Shown: positions 12,417-26,401 of the stretch, piece by piece
Layout: each line of letters begins with the position of its first letter
Position numbering within the stretch: position 1 is the first letter of the stretch
Assembly (NCBI GenBank): GCA_005281725.1
Contig: SSBO01000028.1
Location: 1 to 37,234 of the forward strand
DNA length: 37,234 nucleotides
From: Wuchereria bancrofti
Taxonomy: Eukaryota > Nematoda > Chromadorea > Rhabditida > Onchocercidae
Reading direction: 5' to 3'
The notes under the pieces: model-generated
The model's input: the letters and a program-made list of their open reading frames with translations, nothing else
Told to the model about the DNA's origin: nothing
The model's database searches: none
Made by a program: the position numbers and the translations under genes

Positions 12417-15400
12417 GTGTATGAGTTACCTGGATATATTTTATTCGAAATCTAACGTTATGCTGAAAAGATGATGGATGTTTGGAAGTCGAACGCAAGA
12501 AGATTTTGTGAGATATATAAGGTAATAATTCAAATCTATTGCAATCATTTCAGTGGCGATAAATAATTAAAATGACAACGGAGTGTTTCGTCTGCAGTGA
12601 TAGACAGTGTGGTTAAAGAAAGATAGCTTCAATAATGATATTTTGTTTATTTTTTATTTTTATAAACAGATGTGATTTTTTGTAAGTAAAGCTAACATCT
12701 ATAAATGAGAATGAGATTGGAAACTTTCATTTCAAGAGTTATTTTGTGTTGTTGAAAAAACCAGGGTAAAAATGATTCTCTACTTAATTTTTAGGTATGG
12801 TTTGCGGATAATCGAGTTAATATAGAGCATCATGAAGGAGGACAAAAGCACAAAGCTGCTATCTAGGCTAAACTACGAGAGCAAAACAAACAAAAAGAAA
12901 AAGAGGTCACAGTACTTGACAGTTTGCTTAATTTGCTTCATCCTTTTATATAGCGAATAATATATCGTCTGAGAGAAGATTTTAGGGAAACTTTTAAAAA
13001 AAAATCAAATGGTTGAATGGTCGTTGTTAGGAAATACGATCACTTTTATCTGCTATACATGCATTTGCTTTAAGTTGCGTGAAACTTAATGCAACAATTG
13101 AAATTTGCAGAAGAGTGATTTACAAGCAACGTTAGCGATGATGGAGTCTGCGGCGAGCAAAAGTATGAGAATTGGTGATTCATGTCCTTCGGGTTCGTAA
13201 ATACTTTTTTTATGTATATACTGAAATCAGTGTGAGTTGATTTATGAGTGAATAAAGCAAAAAATATATTAATTTATTTGGTCCAGATTGGGATAATTGA
13301 GGTAAAATGAAGTTTCAGCGGGAATAGCTGGTCCGGTGCCGAAACCAAAAAAATATATGGATCCACGAGCACAAAGTGCTTCAATCGCTGAAATGACTCG
13401 TCAGATGGCGTAGCGGAGGAAGGAGGTTGGTTTCTCTGTAGTAAATACAAAGATTTCATTTGTGGTAAACACAGTGATCTCAAATTTCATTTTCTAGATT
13501 GAATTGGTTTTGTACATGACTGCTAAGGAAATCTCTCTTTTTAGCAGGAATTAGAGCAGAAGAAAGCAGAATATAAAACAGAAAATGAGAAATATGACCC
13601 GGAAAGTGAAACAGTTTGGGTTAAAGCTAGGCAGACAATGGTGCACATAGTGGAGGTATGATTTATGGATCAACCTGTTTTTAATTAATCGAAGTACTGT
13701 AGCATATTTCTTTGTTTATTCATTTTTACGTACCTATTTACACTCTACTTGCTTGTGTTCCGTACTTGATTTGTTGTTTCATAATTTGCTCACTTATTTT
13801 ATCTGCTCTTTTACAGTAACTGTTTGGGAGCAACCCCAGAATTACTACACAGCAGAGCAGTACGCCATAAAATTGGCTGTGATGGAGAATAAGACTGATG
13901 CAGTGGCTAGCAACCAGGTTACTGAGCCAAATAAATTGAAATCAGGTATATCTGGTTCATATTTTAAAGGGAGTTGTGAAATGGTAATGTTCCTGCAATA
14001 AGCAATTGTCAACGGCTGTNGTGTATGAGTTACCTGGATATATTTTATTCGAAATCTAACGTTATGCTGAAAAGATGATGGATGTTTGGAAGTCGAACGC
14101 AAGAAGATTTTGTGAGATATATAAGGTAATAATTCAAATCTATTGCAATCATTTCAGTGGCGATAAATAATTAAAATGACAACGGAGTGTTTCGTCTGCA
14201 GTGATAGACAGTGTGGTTAAAGAAAGATAGCTTCAATAATGATATTTTGTTTATTTTTTATTTTTATAAACAGATGTGATTTTTTGTAAGTAAAGCTAAC
14301 ATCTATAAATGAGAATGAGATTGGAAACTTTCATTTCAAGAGTTATTTTGTGTTGTTGAAAAAACCAGGGTAAAAATGATTCTCTACTTAATTTTTAGGT
14401 ATGGTTTGCGGATAATCGAGTTAATATAGAGCATCATGAAGGAGGACAAAAGCACAAAGCTGCTATCTAGGCTAAACTACGAGAGCAAAACAAACAAAAA
14501 GAAAAAGAGGTCACAGTACTTGACAGTTTGCTTAATTTGCTTCATCCTTTTATATAGCGAATAATATATCGTCTGAGAGAAGATTTTAGGGAAACTTTTA
14601 AAAAAAAATCAAATGGTTGAATGGTCGTTGTTAGGAAATACGATCACTTTTATCTGCTATACATGCATTTGCTTTAAGTTGCGTGAAACTTAATGCAACA
14701 ATTGAAATTTGCAGAAGAGTGATTTACAAGCAACGTTAGCGATGATGGAGTCTGCGGCGAGCAAAAGTATGAGAATTGGTGATTCATGTCCTTCGGGTTC
14801 GTAAATACTTTTTTTATGTATATACTGAAATCAGTGTGAGTTGATTTATGAGTGAATAAAGCAAAAAATATATTAATTTATTTGGTCCAGATTGGGATAA
14901 TTGAGGTAAAATGAAGTTTCAGCGGGAATAGCTGGTCCGGTGCCGAAACCAAAAAAATATATGGATCCACGAGCACAAAGTGCTTCAATCGCTGAAATGA
15001 CTCGTCAGATGGCGTAGCGGAGGAAGGAGGTTGGTTTCTCTGTAGTAAATACAAAGATTTCATTTGTGGTAAACACAGTGATCTCAAATTTCATTTTCTA
15101 GATTGAATTGGTTTTGTACATGACTGCTAAGGAAATCTCTCTTTTTAGCAGGAATTAGAGCAGAAGAAAGCAGAATATAAAACAGAAAATGAGAAATATG
15201 ACCCGGAAAGTGAAACAGTTTGGGTTAAAGCTAGGCAGACAATGGTGCACATAGTGGAGGTATGATTTATGGATCAACCTGTTTTTAATTAATCGAAGTA
15301 ATTGTAGCATATTTCTCTGTTTATTCTTTTTTTTAAACTCTACTTGCTTATGTTCCATACTTGACTTGGTTCATAATTTGCTCATTTTATCTGCTCTTTT

Positions 15401-15620
15401 ACATTAACCGTTTGGGAACAATCCCAGAATTACTGCACAACAAAGCAGTACGCTATAAAATTGGCTATAATGGAGAATAAGACTGATGCAGTAGCTAAGA
15501 ACCAGGTTACTGAGCCAAATAAATTGAAATCAGATATATTTGTTCATATTTTAAAGAAAGTTGTGAAATGATAATATTCCTGCAATAAGCAATTACCGTC
15601 GGCTGTCGCTTTCGCTTATT
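12417..15620. repeat. Direct duplication of about 1.6 kb around the N at 14020
   Basis: Block 12417-14019 is repeated from 14021 (offset 1604). The first about 1279 bases (12417-13695 versus 14021-15299) look identical. After that the copies differ at many sites, mostly transitions plus small indels, to about 15620. The abrupt switch from identity to clear divergence, together with the single N, suggests an assembly join between two related sequences rather than a real tandem duplication. Confidence 0.85.
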
Positions 15621-16619
15621 AATCAATTCGCAGTATCCCTTCTCTTGAATCACTTTACGAACATTCTATTCGTAAAGTATTCAAGAACTTCAATTCATAA
15701 CTTTCAAATCAAAATAGTTTGCAGAACTGCATCGTCATTGGCTCAGCAAGAAACTGCAGGGATAAGTAAGGCACCGAAGGTACCACAAAGCGCGTTTTCA
15801 CACAGTGAGACTGAAAAAATAATTTTAGAAGAGCGAAATGCAGAAGAGATATCGTCAAGTAAGTTACCTCAACATTACATTATTTTCTGGGCGTTATCAT
15901 TTATTTCCTTATTTCATTCTTTTTTTTTCATTTTTTTCGTGAAGCCGGATCATTATTAAAAGCTTTACAATGAGAGATTTGGCAAAAATTGACATGATTT
16001 GCGGACTAAACCTAAACTTTATTTTGTTTATGTAAGCTATCTAGCCAAATAAATTTTGTTCCAGAATTCAAATCAGGAGAAACTGACATTGAATTTGACG
16101 AAGGAAGAACCATTAGAAGAGAGCAGTTGTAATCGGTTTATTCAGAATGAATACTCAAATCTCAAAGAAGAGAATATCGATATCAAAAATGAAACGGAGA
16201 AGATTACTGAAGAGATTATAGAACAGAAATCTAGTCCGTACGATCCATGGATACCGATAGAGAAAATTCCGGAAAAGCCAAAAGTGTAGACTTCTTTTTG
16301 GTTTTTCTTGTTAATTCATGAAGTTATTGATAAAATATGCATATAGCAGGTAATGTCATATGTAATAGTTTTATGAAGTCTTTCGACATCGGAGTTTAGT
16401 TTTGATGGGAAAATTTATTGATTCAGAGTTGGTCATCACAAGAATTCATTAATAAACTGATAAGGTTTATATTGGATGATTACTTGTTTTAGAGATTGGA
16501 CTACTGAGGAGCAAGGGCGAGGACAAGCCAGTGAACTGATTTTGGCACCAGAAGACCTCGTCACATTTAGCGATAAGAGTGCAATGATAAAACGGAAGAA
16601 GATAGATGTAGACCATTGA
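12471..16619 (+). pseudogene. WBP4: WBP4/FBP21-like (WW domain-binding protein 4) gene, decayed
   Basis: WBP4/FBP21 is a spliceosome-associated protein with an N-terminal zinc finger and WW domains. Exon 12471-12521 encodes MMDVWKSNARRFCEIYK; exon 12795-12905 continues VWFADNRVNIEHHEGGQKHK, matching the FBP21 finger pattern (FCDYCK..W.ADN...HE.G..HK). Further exons: 13111-13192, 13319-13425, 13548-13655 (first WW tryptophan, VWVKAR), 13817-13945 (TVWEQPQNYYTAEQYAIK), 15725-15858, 16065 to about 16284 (SSPYDPW, as in the FBP21 tail) and about 16495-16619 (TFSDKSAMIKRKKIDVDH, TGA 16617-16619). Defects: second finger Cys is Tyr; in-frame TAG at 12864-12866 and 13411-13413; phases do not join around the WW exon. 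In the duplicate (exons at +1604) the WW exon near 15405-15533 has lost both its AG acceptor and GT donor. Introns are retained, so it is not a processed copy. Confidence 0.75.
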
Positions 16620-19264
<2,645 letters not shown>

Positions 19265-20058
19265 ATGGCCTTCTTGAAGCGACGTGGTTATAAATTTCAT
19301 GTTGATTTGGGACTTTTACATTTAAGTGATATACCACTGGTTAATGCTGTCCTTTTTGCTAAGGTTAGCACATTTAAACATTTATGACTTTATGGCACTG
19401 CAGTAATAATTTGTATTGATTTTAAAGGTTCGATTGTTGAACAGTGGTGCATTTGAAGGTGTAACGGAACGTGTTCAAGTCTTCGATCATTCAGCTAATT
19501 GGAATAATCATTTCAGTTTCTCATGTCGAATTGCACCGGATCCTTTGACAGATGTCCTTGAAAGTGCGTGCAGAATTTCGCTTCGTAAAGTAAGTTTTGT
19601 ATTGTATAGTGAGTGACGAATTGAATCATTCGTTATTTGAAAAAAAAATTATAGTACTTGTAAGCTTGAAAGTTAGGCTAAGGATGAGTGAAATATAAGT
19701 GTAATTTATAGTTGTCTTAGCCATTTTGCCTTCTAGCAAAAACTCATGACACTAAATGTTAAATCATTTTTTGCTTAGTATATTGTTGTGTATCGGCTTG
19801 AATGTGCCAGCAGTTGTGAGCATGTTGATAGTGTGATGATTTGTTGACATGGAATTTTTTTTTTATTATCTTTGAAAGTTTTAACTGCAAATATTGTAAC
19901 ACGACAATTTTCTGTATCACTGTTTGTTTTAGGAGCAAAAGGGTGGCAAATCTTATTCGAAACTTGACTTCGTTGACATCAACTTGGCTCAGTTTGCTGC
20001 ATTGGGTGTTAAGGGGATTGCTCGTTCATACATACTAGATGGTTATGGAAAAACATAA
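19265..20058 (+). CDS. FAM102: EEIG1/FAM102-type NT-C2 domain protein, three exons, short
   Basis: EEIG1/FAM102 proteins start with an N-terminal C2 domain (NT-C2) thought to act in membrane or trafficking contexts. Exons 19265-19363, 19428-19589 and 19933-20058 have clean AG/GT borders, all phase 0, and give 128 residues. The family pattern is clear: MAFLKRRGYKFHVDL at the start, then VNAVLFAKVRLL, NWNNHFSFSCRI, and GGKSYSKLDFVDINLAQFA, followed by YILDGYGKT and TAA. Known members continue after the GY motif for a few hundred residues (human: a TKNTRQDNSILK-type strand completes the C2 domain). Here the frame stops just before that last part and nothing downstream resembles it. It is therefore either a truncated gene copy or one whose further exons were missed. 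Unlike its neighbours, no frameshift or splice defect is visible in the three exons. Confidence 0.85.
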
Positions 20059-20790
20059 AGGATTTAGATGGAAATATGCATGCATGCATGCAATCCATGC
20101 AAACATATAAAATGATTGGTAGCCGCTAATAGTTTTTATGTTCATCACAATCTACAAGATGATAAAGTAAGAAAAAAGTAAAAAAGAAAGTATAGATTTA
20201 TATATCATATCAAAAATTTTCATAGACATAAGAAAGAAAAAACAAAATATAGACAAGTAGAAATGTGACAAATAAAATAATATTCTGACAAATTGGATTT
20301 TATGATCCGTCTATATTGATTAGAGGAATACAAGAAATACATTTCTTCGTTGATTATTTTCTAACTTTCAGCTTTTTTAGTTTGATAATAAAGAAGTGAA
20401 AATGATTGGGGGTATTTTGTGAAATTCTAAAATTATCTTACCATAGTGATTTCAGATAATAAAAAATTAAATAAAAAACAGTTGAAATATCATTTGCATT
20501 AAAAATTATTTTTGATGTAAATGTATATTGATTAGGGTAATACAAAAAAAGTACATTTCTTTGCTGATTATTTTTAACTTTCAACTATTTTAGTTCGAAA
20601 TAAATTTCAAAAATCATTTGAATAATCTAAACATTTGAATATTTTGCAAACCTCTAATTTATACGTTTTGTTTTTCGTCTCCCTTTTTTCTTTTTGTTTC
20701 CCTCTATTTATTTGAAGCAAAAGATGTTATATTAACTACTGCAAATACATACAACAAATATATATTTGCGTGTTTAATAATGTGGCAGGT
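20059..20790. other. Non-coding, with a diverged 80-bp direct repeat
   Basis: Segments about 20310-20395 and 20523-20605 are similar (both contain TATATTGATTAG, ACATTTCTT, TGATTATTTT, AACTTTCA in order), offset about 211 bp. A TGCATGCATGCATGC run lies near 20078. No gene is seen. Confidence 0.5.
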
Positions 20791-21197
20791 TTTTTTTTCC
20801 AGTAAATTCTTTTCGAATCAGGTTAAAAAAAATTTTTATGATAACTAGATTAAATTATATTTATCAACCAAAATGTAGTTTTTCATAAAAAAATATTGCA
20901 CCGAATTGAAACTAAAATTAAACATCGAATTCAAATATCGTTAAAATTATATGATTAAATAAAGTATTGTTTAATCATATTTTGACTTTTAAGAAATTTA
21001 GTAACTTCTATAAAATTTAGTAACTTTTTTTCTTTTATAAAAATTTTCAAAAAACATAAGTTATTGATAAATAATAATGTGAATACATTTAGTTTTATTT
21101 GAATTATTGATAATGAATATTAGCTACACAATATATTCATATTATTTAATCATATAATCATACTTTTTTGTTTGTTTGTGAAAATTGATAAATGTAG

Positions 21198-21398
21198 AAA
21201 ATTTATAGAAGCAGTATGTAAAGAAATACCATCTGCTGGAACAGATTGTTTCGATCAATGAAAACATTCAGCGATACTATTTTGATGAAACAGTGCGACA
21301 GTGTCGTTCTTTTGAATATTTTGGTTGTTCTGGAAATAGTAACAATTTTCGTAGCAAAATGGATTGTGAAAACTTTTGCTTAGCTGATTATGATAGAG
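21198..21398 (+). pseudogene. Kunitz/BPTI domain exon, frameshifted (duplicate at 22787-22987)
   Basis: Kunitz domains are small disulfide-bonded folds, often protease inhibitors. The first half reads [15 protein letters not shown] and then meets TGA. The second half continues in another frame as [24 protein letters not shown] and CENFC, giving the classic Cys spacing (RYYFD, C..F.Y.GC.GN.NNF, C...C). The shift lies between 21260 and 21275. The exon is bordered by TAG and GTAATT. In the true locus the two listed copies are probably one. Confidence 0.85.
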
Positions 21399-21647
21399 GT
21401 AATTAATGTAATTAAAATTTTATCATGATAAAGATAATTAATGTAATTAAAATTTTATGCTCATTAATTGCAGAAAAAAGCAGAAAATAACGAAGATATT
21501 AAAAAAATAATGAAAAAATTACTTCTATCACACATTTACTGTACTTTTCAAAACTATGTAAAGATAATTTTATTTGAAATTGTAATATTACAGTGAAAAA
21601 AAAGCAAACTATTTATCATAAGAAATTATTATTCAAATATATTTTAG

Positions 21648-21767
21648 TATGCGACGGTAACGCTCCATTAAAAGATCCAAGTGGATGTTTGCAAAAATGT
21701 TCATCATTTATGGCATGTCCATCTGGTTATCACTGCAATGATAAATAATATTGTTGTCCAACATCTG
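21648..21767 (+). pseudogene. Lustrin-type cysteine-rich exon with in-frame TAA (duplicate at 23237-23356)
   Basis: Reads VCDGNAPLKDPSGCLQKCSS then ACPSGYHCNDK, TAA (21746-21748) and YCCPTSG. The spacing of Cys and the PSGYHC..YCCP ending match the cysteine-rich repeats that accompany Kunitz domains in nematode secreted proteins. Borders AG and GTTAGT are intact; the stop is the only defect. Confidence 0.75.
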
Positions 21768-22115
21768 GTTAGTATATTATTCTTTTATTATTAAAATAAT
21801 ACAATTTATTATTTCTCAAAGTCATTGTATAAATAATAAATAAATAATCACTTATTGCATAAAATATATAAAAACATTTGTTATATAAATAACAAAAAAA
21901 ACGACTATCTAATCAAATAATAAGCTATAATTAATTTTTTAAGTAATTTTGATAGAAAAAAGATAATAATAAAATGAATTATTAATATTAAAAAACAAAA
22001 AGTTTGATTCCTAAAAAGTGTTAGCATACAAAGAAAAAATTAAACTTAGAATATTAAAATAACTGGAGGAAAAAATGTTGATAATTATATTAATTATTTC
22101 TTTTTTTTAACACAG

Positions 22116-22230
22116 AATTTGATGTGCATTACCAATGAGTAGTGGACGTTCGTGCGCAAATAGCATGCAATATACAGCGTGGTATTATAATGCAATTACT
22201 AAAAATTGTATGCAATTCATGTATTTATAT
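22116..22230 (+). pseudogene. Second Kunitz domain, N-terminal half only (duplicate at about 23705-23819)
   Basis: After an AG border the frame reads CALPMSSGRSCANS, AWYYNAITKNCMQFMY, matching the first half of a Kunitz domain (C.LP...G.SC, WYY, C..F.Y). The expected GC.GN.NNF and closing cysteines do not follow; the sequence runs into A/T-rich DNA with no donor seen, so the domain is broken or its end has moved to an unrecognised exon. A short frame at about 24035-24100 (RCREFQY) may be another remnant. Confidence 0.6.
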
Positions 22231-23967
22231 ATGTCAAAAAAAATTTTTTGGATAAATTTTATAAAAAAAAGAGAAAAAATAATTTGTACTATAAGAATTT
22301 TTAATAGATAATATTCTTCATTATTGCAAATTTATTTAAGTTATGATGCTACAATAAATCGTTTTACAAATCAACATTNTTTTTTTTCCAGTAAATTCTT
22401 TTCGAATCAGGTTAAAAAAAATTTTTATGATAACTAGATTAAATTATATTTATCAACCAAAATGTAGTTTTTCATAAAAAAATATTGCACCGAATTGAAA
22501 CTAAAATTAAACATCGAATTCAAATATCGTTAAAATTATATGATTAAATAAAGTATTGTTTAATCATATTTTGACTTTTAAGAAATTTAGTAACTTCTAT
22601 AAAATTTAGTAACTTTTTTTCTTTTATAAAAATTTTCAAAAAACATAAGTTATTGATAAATAATAATGTGAATACATTTAGTTTTATTTGAATTATTGAT
22701 AATGAATATTAGCTACACAATATATTCATATTATTTAATCATATAATCATACTTTTTTGTTTGTTTGTGAAAATTGATAAATGTAGAAAATTTATAGAAG
22801 CAGTATGTAAAGAAATACCATCTGCTGGAACAGATTGTTTCGATCAATGAAAACATTCAGCGATACTATTTTGATGAAACAGTGCGACAGTGTCGTTCTT
22901 TTGAATATTTTGGTTGTTCTGGAAATAGTAACAATTTTCGTAGCAAAATGGATTGTGAAAACTTTTGCTTAGCTGATTATGATAGAGGTAATTAATGTAA
23001 TTAAAATTTTATCATGATAAAGATAATTAATGTAATTAAAATTTTATGCTCATTAATTGCAGAAAAAAGCAGAAAATAACGAAGATATTAAAAAAATAAT
23101 GAAAAAATTACTTCTATCACACATTTACTGTACTTTTCAAAACTATGTAAAGATAATTTTATTTGAAATTGTAATATTACAGTGAAAAAAAAGCAAACTA
23201 TTTATCATAAGAAATTATTATTCAAATATATTTTAGTATGCGACGGTAACGCTCCATTAAAAGATCCAAGTGGATGTTTGCAAAAATGTTCATCATTTAT
23301 GGCATGTCCATCTGGTTATCACTGCAATGATAAATAATATTGTTGTCCAACATCTGGTTAGTATATTATTCTTTTATTATTAAAATAATACAATTTATTA
23401 TTTCTCAAAGTCATTGTATAAATAATAAATAAATAATCACTTATTGCATAAAATATATAAAAACATTTGTTATATAAATAACAAAAAAAACGACTATCTA
23501 ATCAAATAATAAGCTATAATTAATTTTTTAAGTAATTTTGATAGAAAAAAGATAATAATAAAATGAATTATTAATATTAAAAAACAAAAAGTTTGATTCC
23601 TAAAAAGTGTTAGCATACAAAGAAAAAATTAAACTTAGAATATTAAAATAACTGGAGGAAAAAATGTTGATAATTATATTAATTATTTCTTTTTTTTAAC
23701 ACAGAATTTGATGTGCATTACCAATGAGTAGTGGACGTTCGTGCGCAAATAGCATGCAATATACAGCGTGGTATTATAATGCAATTACTAAAAATTGTAT
23801 GCAATTCATGTATTTATATATGTCAAAAAAAATTTTTTGGATAAATTTTATAAAAAAAAGAGAAAAAATAATTTGTACTATAAGAATTTTTAATAGATAA
23901 TATTCTTCATTATTGCAAATTTATTTAAGTTATGATGCTACAATAAATCGTTTTACAAATCAACATT

Positions 23968-24994
23968 TTGAAATTATTTTTAAATTGATAAATTTTATAA
24001 ATTGATTAAATTGATAAAAAATTCAAATCGTCCAACCAGATACGGTTGTATCAGGTCAACAATTTATACGGTGTCGCGAATTTCAATATCGCAAAGCTAA
24101 ATAAATGTTAACACTGCTTAATATAGCAATCCATTATAATTTCCTTTGCAATGCATCGCACTCGTTTAGCTGACCTTTGATCTTATAACAATCCTATGCT
24201 ATGAGGATCCACCATGTAATGTCTATTGTAACCAAATATAGTTGCTACCCACTGTAAGTTCTTTGTGATATCCATGCAATCCAGTATCCATTGTAATCTA
24301 TTGTTCAAGTAACTCTTTATCATGTCTAAACGATTTATTCTTTGATTATAAACTCCCATATCTTAACATATATAATGCAAGAGATAATGTGACTAAAAAT
24401 TGCTGAAAGTTCAGAATGTCAACGAAAATTCAAAACTAGGATCGGCACGAATGAAGAACGGTCGATGCATGCGATGTAATCATTTTATTATTTTTATTTT
24501 TTTAATTCTTTTAAGATTACTAATTTCTTTAGAATAATTTGATTATGTTTATGTAATTACTGCAATAATTAATTTTGATTTTAATCATAAATAAAAATAA
24601 AACTGAAATTACTCCTTTTTTCCTTGATTTTCTCAAGATTATTCTTTTAGAATAATTTAATCATGTTTTGTATAATTATTTTAATAATTAACTTTAGTTT
24701 TAATCAGAAACATATAACTAAAATTGCTTTTTTGTTTAATTTTTCCAAGATTATTAACTTTTTAGAATAATTTAATAATTTTTTAAGGATAACTTGATGT
24801 TATATATAATTATTGTTTTCTTTTGAATAATTTAATCATGTTATGCATAATAAATAATTGAGACAATTGTAATTTTAATTAATACAACTAAAAATTATTA
24901 CTTATCTAATTTTGCTATTACTAAAAATTTTACAATATCTTTTCATCTTTCAATAAAAATTTTCTTTTATATTTATTTCATTTACTTATTTCAG
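23968..24994. other. Intronic or intergenic AT-rich DNA
   Basis: Apart from a possible Kunitz scrap near 24035-24100, no exon is seen between the Kunitz and EGF-like parts. Confidence 0.5.
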
Positions 24995-25154
24995 TGCTAT
25001 GTATTGGTCAAAAAAGTTGTACAGAAACCAATGCTCGATGCGTGTCGCTGAATGAATAAAATTATTGCGTATGTCCACGAAATAAATTAATCCATCAATC
25101 GAAATATATAACACATTGTCTCGATGGTTTTGTCGCTAAAGACGAAGAACAAAG
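24995..25154 (+). pseudogene. EGF-like exon with in-frame TAA
   Basis: Reads LCIGQKSCTETNARCVSLNE, TAA (25057-25059), NYCVCPRNK, then HCLDGFVAKDEEQR up to a GTGATA donor. The pattern C.....C......C......YCVCP and C.DGF is EGF-like. The stop truncates the domain. Confidence 0.65.
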
Positions 25155-25244
25155 GTGATAAAATTACAGTGATATGTACAAGATTGTAAAATTAAGAATG
25201 TATAGCTAAAGGCTAACAATTTATATTAACACTTTGTTTGTTTT

Positions 25245-25644
25245 AAATTAAATTTCGTTGTACATTTACATTACTGTATTAACTGACTTTTAATCTTCTT
25301 TGTTAAATTAAATATCAATCCTTTGTATCGTAAATTAAATTCCTTCTACAATATACAGTATTGTCTTAAACAACTTTTAATCTTCTTATTCTCCAAATCA
25401 TCCAGTAATCCCTCCCCACTTCCTTACTAAATCATTATTATAGTTTTTCTTTCTTATATGGTTTGGTTGGCTCAAGGGCTCTAAAACGCTTTAGCTTTAT
25501 CCGCTTATGTTATACTGTTAATTTATACTAAAGAGTTGTATCTTCAAGTGATTTATATTGATTTTTGTATTTTAAAATTTGTGGTTTAATTACCCAAGTT
25601 TGAGGTAACTGACAATAAAATTCAAAATTAAAAATTTCGCGACA
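25245..25644 (+). repeat. Solo LTR related to BEL1, with embedded SL1 exon (partial duplicate at 26707-27030)
   Basis: The U3 islands of the BEL1 LTR recur here in order (TTTTAATCTTCTT, ATCCCTCC, CTTCCTTAC, TATGG, GGTTGG). They are followed by a perfect SL1 exon at 25583-25604, then GTAACTG, AATAAA at 25614-25619, and an end at TCGCGACA (25637-25644), the reverse complement of the TGTCGCGA that opens the BEL2 LTR. No internal element sequence flanks it, so it is a solo or truncated LTR in an intron of the Kunitz/EGF gene. The left edge is uncertain. The duplicate carries about five substitutions, one of them inside SL1 (ACCC to ACTC, at 26980). Confidence 0.7.
25583..25604 (+). promoter_or_regulatory. 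SL1 exon sequence inside solo LTR
   Basis: All 22 bases of the SL1 exon are present, followed by GTAA as in a 5' splice site. An AT-rich TATA-like stretch (TATTTTAAAA) lies just upstream and AATAAA starts 10 nt downstream. The typical SL RNA body (Sm site, stem-loops) is not recognised, so this is not a standard SL RNA gene. Confidence 0.8.
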
Positions 25645-26194
25645 AGTTTATTCTATTTCAATATTTCATTTTCATTCATTTGTGCTAATTTAATTAAATC
25701 AATATTATAAAATCAAATTTAATTCGAAAATCAACTATTTTTCATTAATTTTTAGTAATATTATTATAATTCTGTAAGTTAAAGTATAAATAAAATTTTC
25801 TATAGAAAAAGACGAAGAAATGTATAAATTTAAATAACAATGCATATTTTACTCTAACATTTAAAAATATGCTATTTTTACATGCTATCATAAGCCAATG
25901 TTATTTTCTATGATTTCATTCAGTGATTTGCATAAATTTTATTGTTTACTTTTATGATTCAAACCTATACAATCAATGATTGATAATTAATAGTATTATT
26001 CTATGATATCCTATTTTTATCAATTATTTAATCTGAAAAAAAATGGAAAGAAAAAATTTCTACTTACATTTTGTGAAAATATTATTGTAATGAAAAATGA
26101 TAATTTAGCATAGATAATTTTATCTATGTTTTACTTTTTCATATATTTGTATTGTTATTTTAAAAAAGAAATTAAATGTTTAAATTTTTTCTAG

Positions 26195-26401
26195 GTTTTA
26201 TTGATATAGCAGGAAGATTTCGTAATTTAACAACAATAGTCTTTATGGATTCGGTAGATAACCGTATCAATGGTTCCATTGGTGATTTTTGCAAAAATAC
26301 TGTACAGGAACAATTGATGTAAATAATTCATACTGTAACGAAATTTCAATTACCTGTCAATGTAAACTAGGCTATGAACTAAAACTTGATGAAATCATAC
26401 A
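26195..26401 (+). pseudogene. Second EGF-like exon, frameshifted (duplicate at 27581-27787)
   Basis: After an AG border the frame reads GFIDIAGRFRNLTT and VDNRINGSIGDFCKN. A one-step frame change near 26300-26310 is then needed to continue CTGTIDVNNSYCNE, ITCQCKLGYELKLDE, which has EGF-like Cys spacing (CQCKLGYEL). A GTTAGT donor follows at 26402. Confidence 0.6.

Larger units (their letters stand above)
20791..23967. repeat. Exact 1588-bp direct duplication around the N at 22379
   Basis: 20791-22378 recurs at 22380-23967 (offset 1589) with no difference noticed. The repeat unit ends exactly at the N and restarts directly after it, the signature of an unmerged contig overlap. Confidence 0.95.

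Noticed and set aside
12795..13425. A-to-I RNA editing or stop-codon recoding repairing the WBP4 stops and the Tyr codon
   Set aside because: Editing could turn TAT into TGT and TAG into TGG, but nearby phase problems and lost splice sites in the second copy fit simple decay better.
22380..23967. True tandem duplication of the Kunitz exons as a gene-family expansion
   Set aside because: Exact identity, introns included, meeting at a lone N, fits an assembly overlap.
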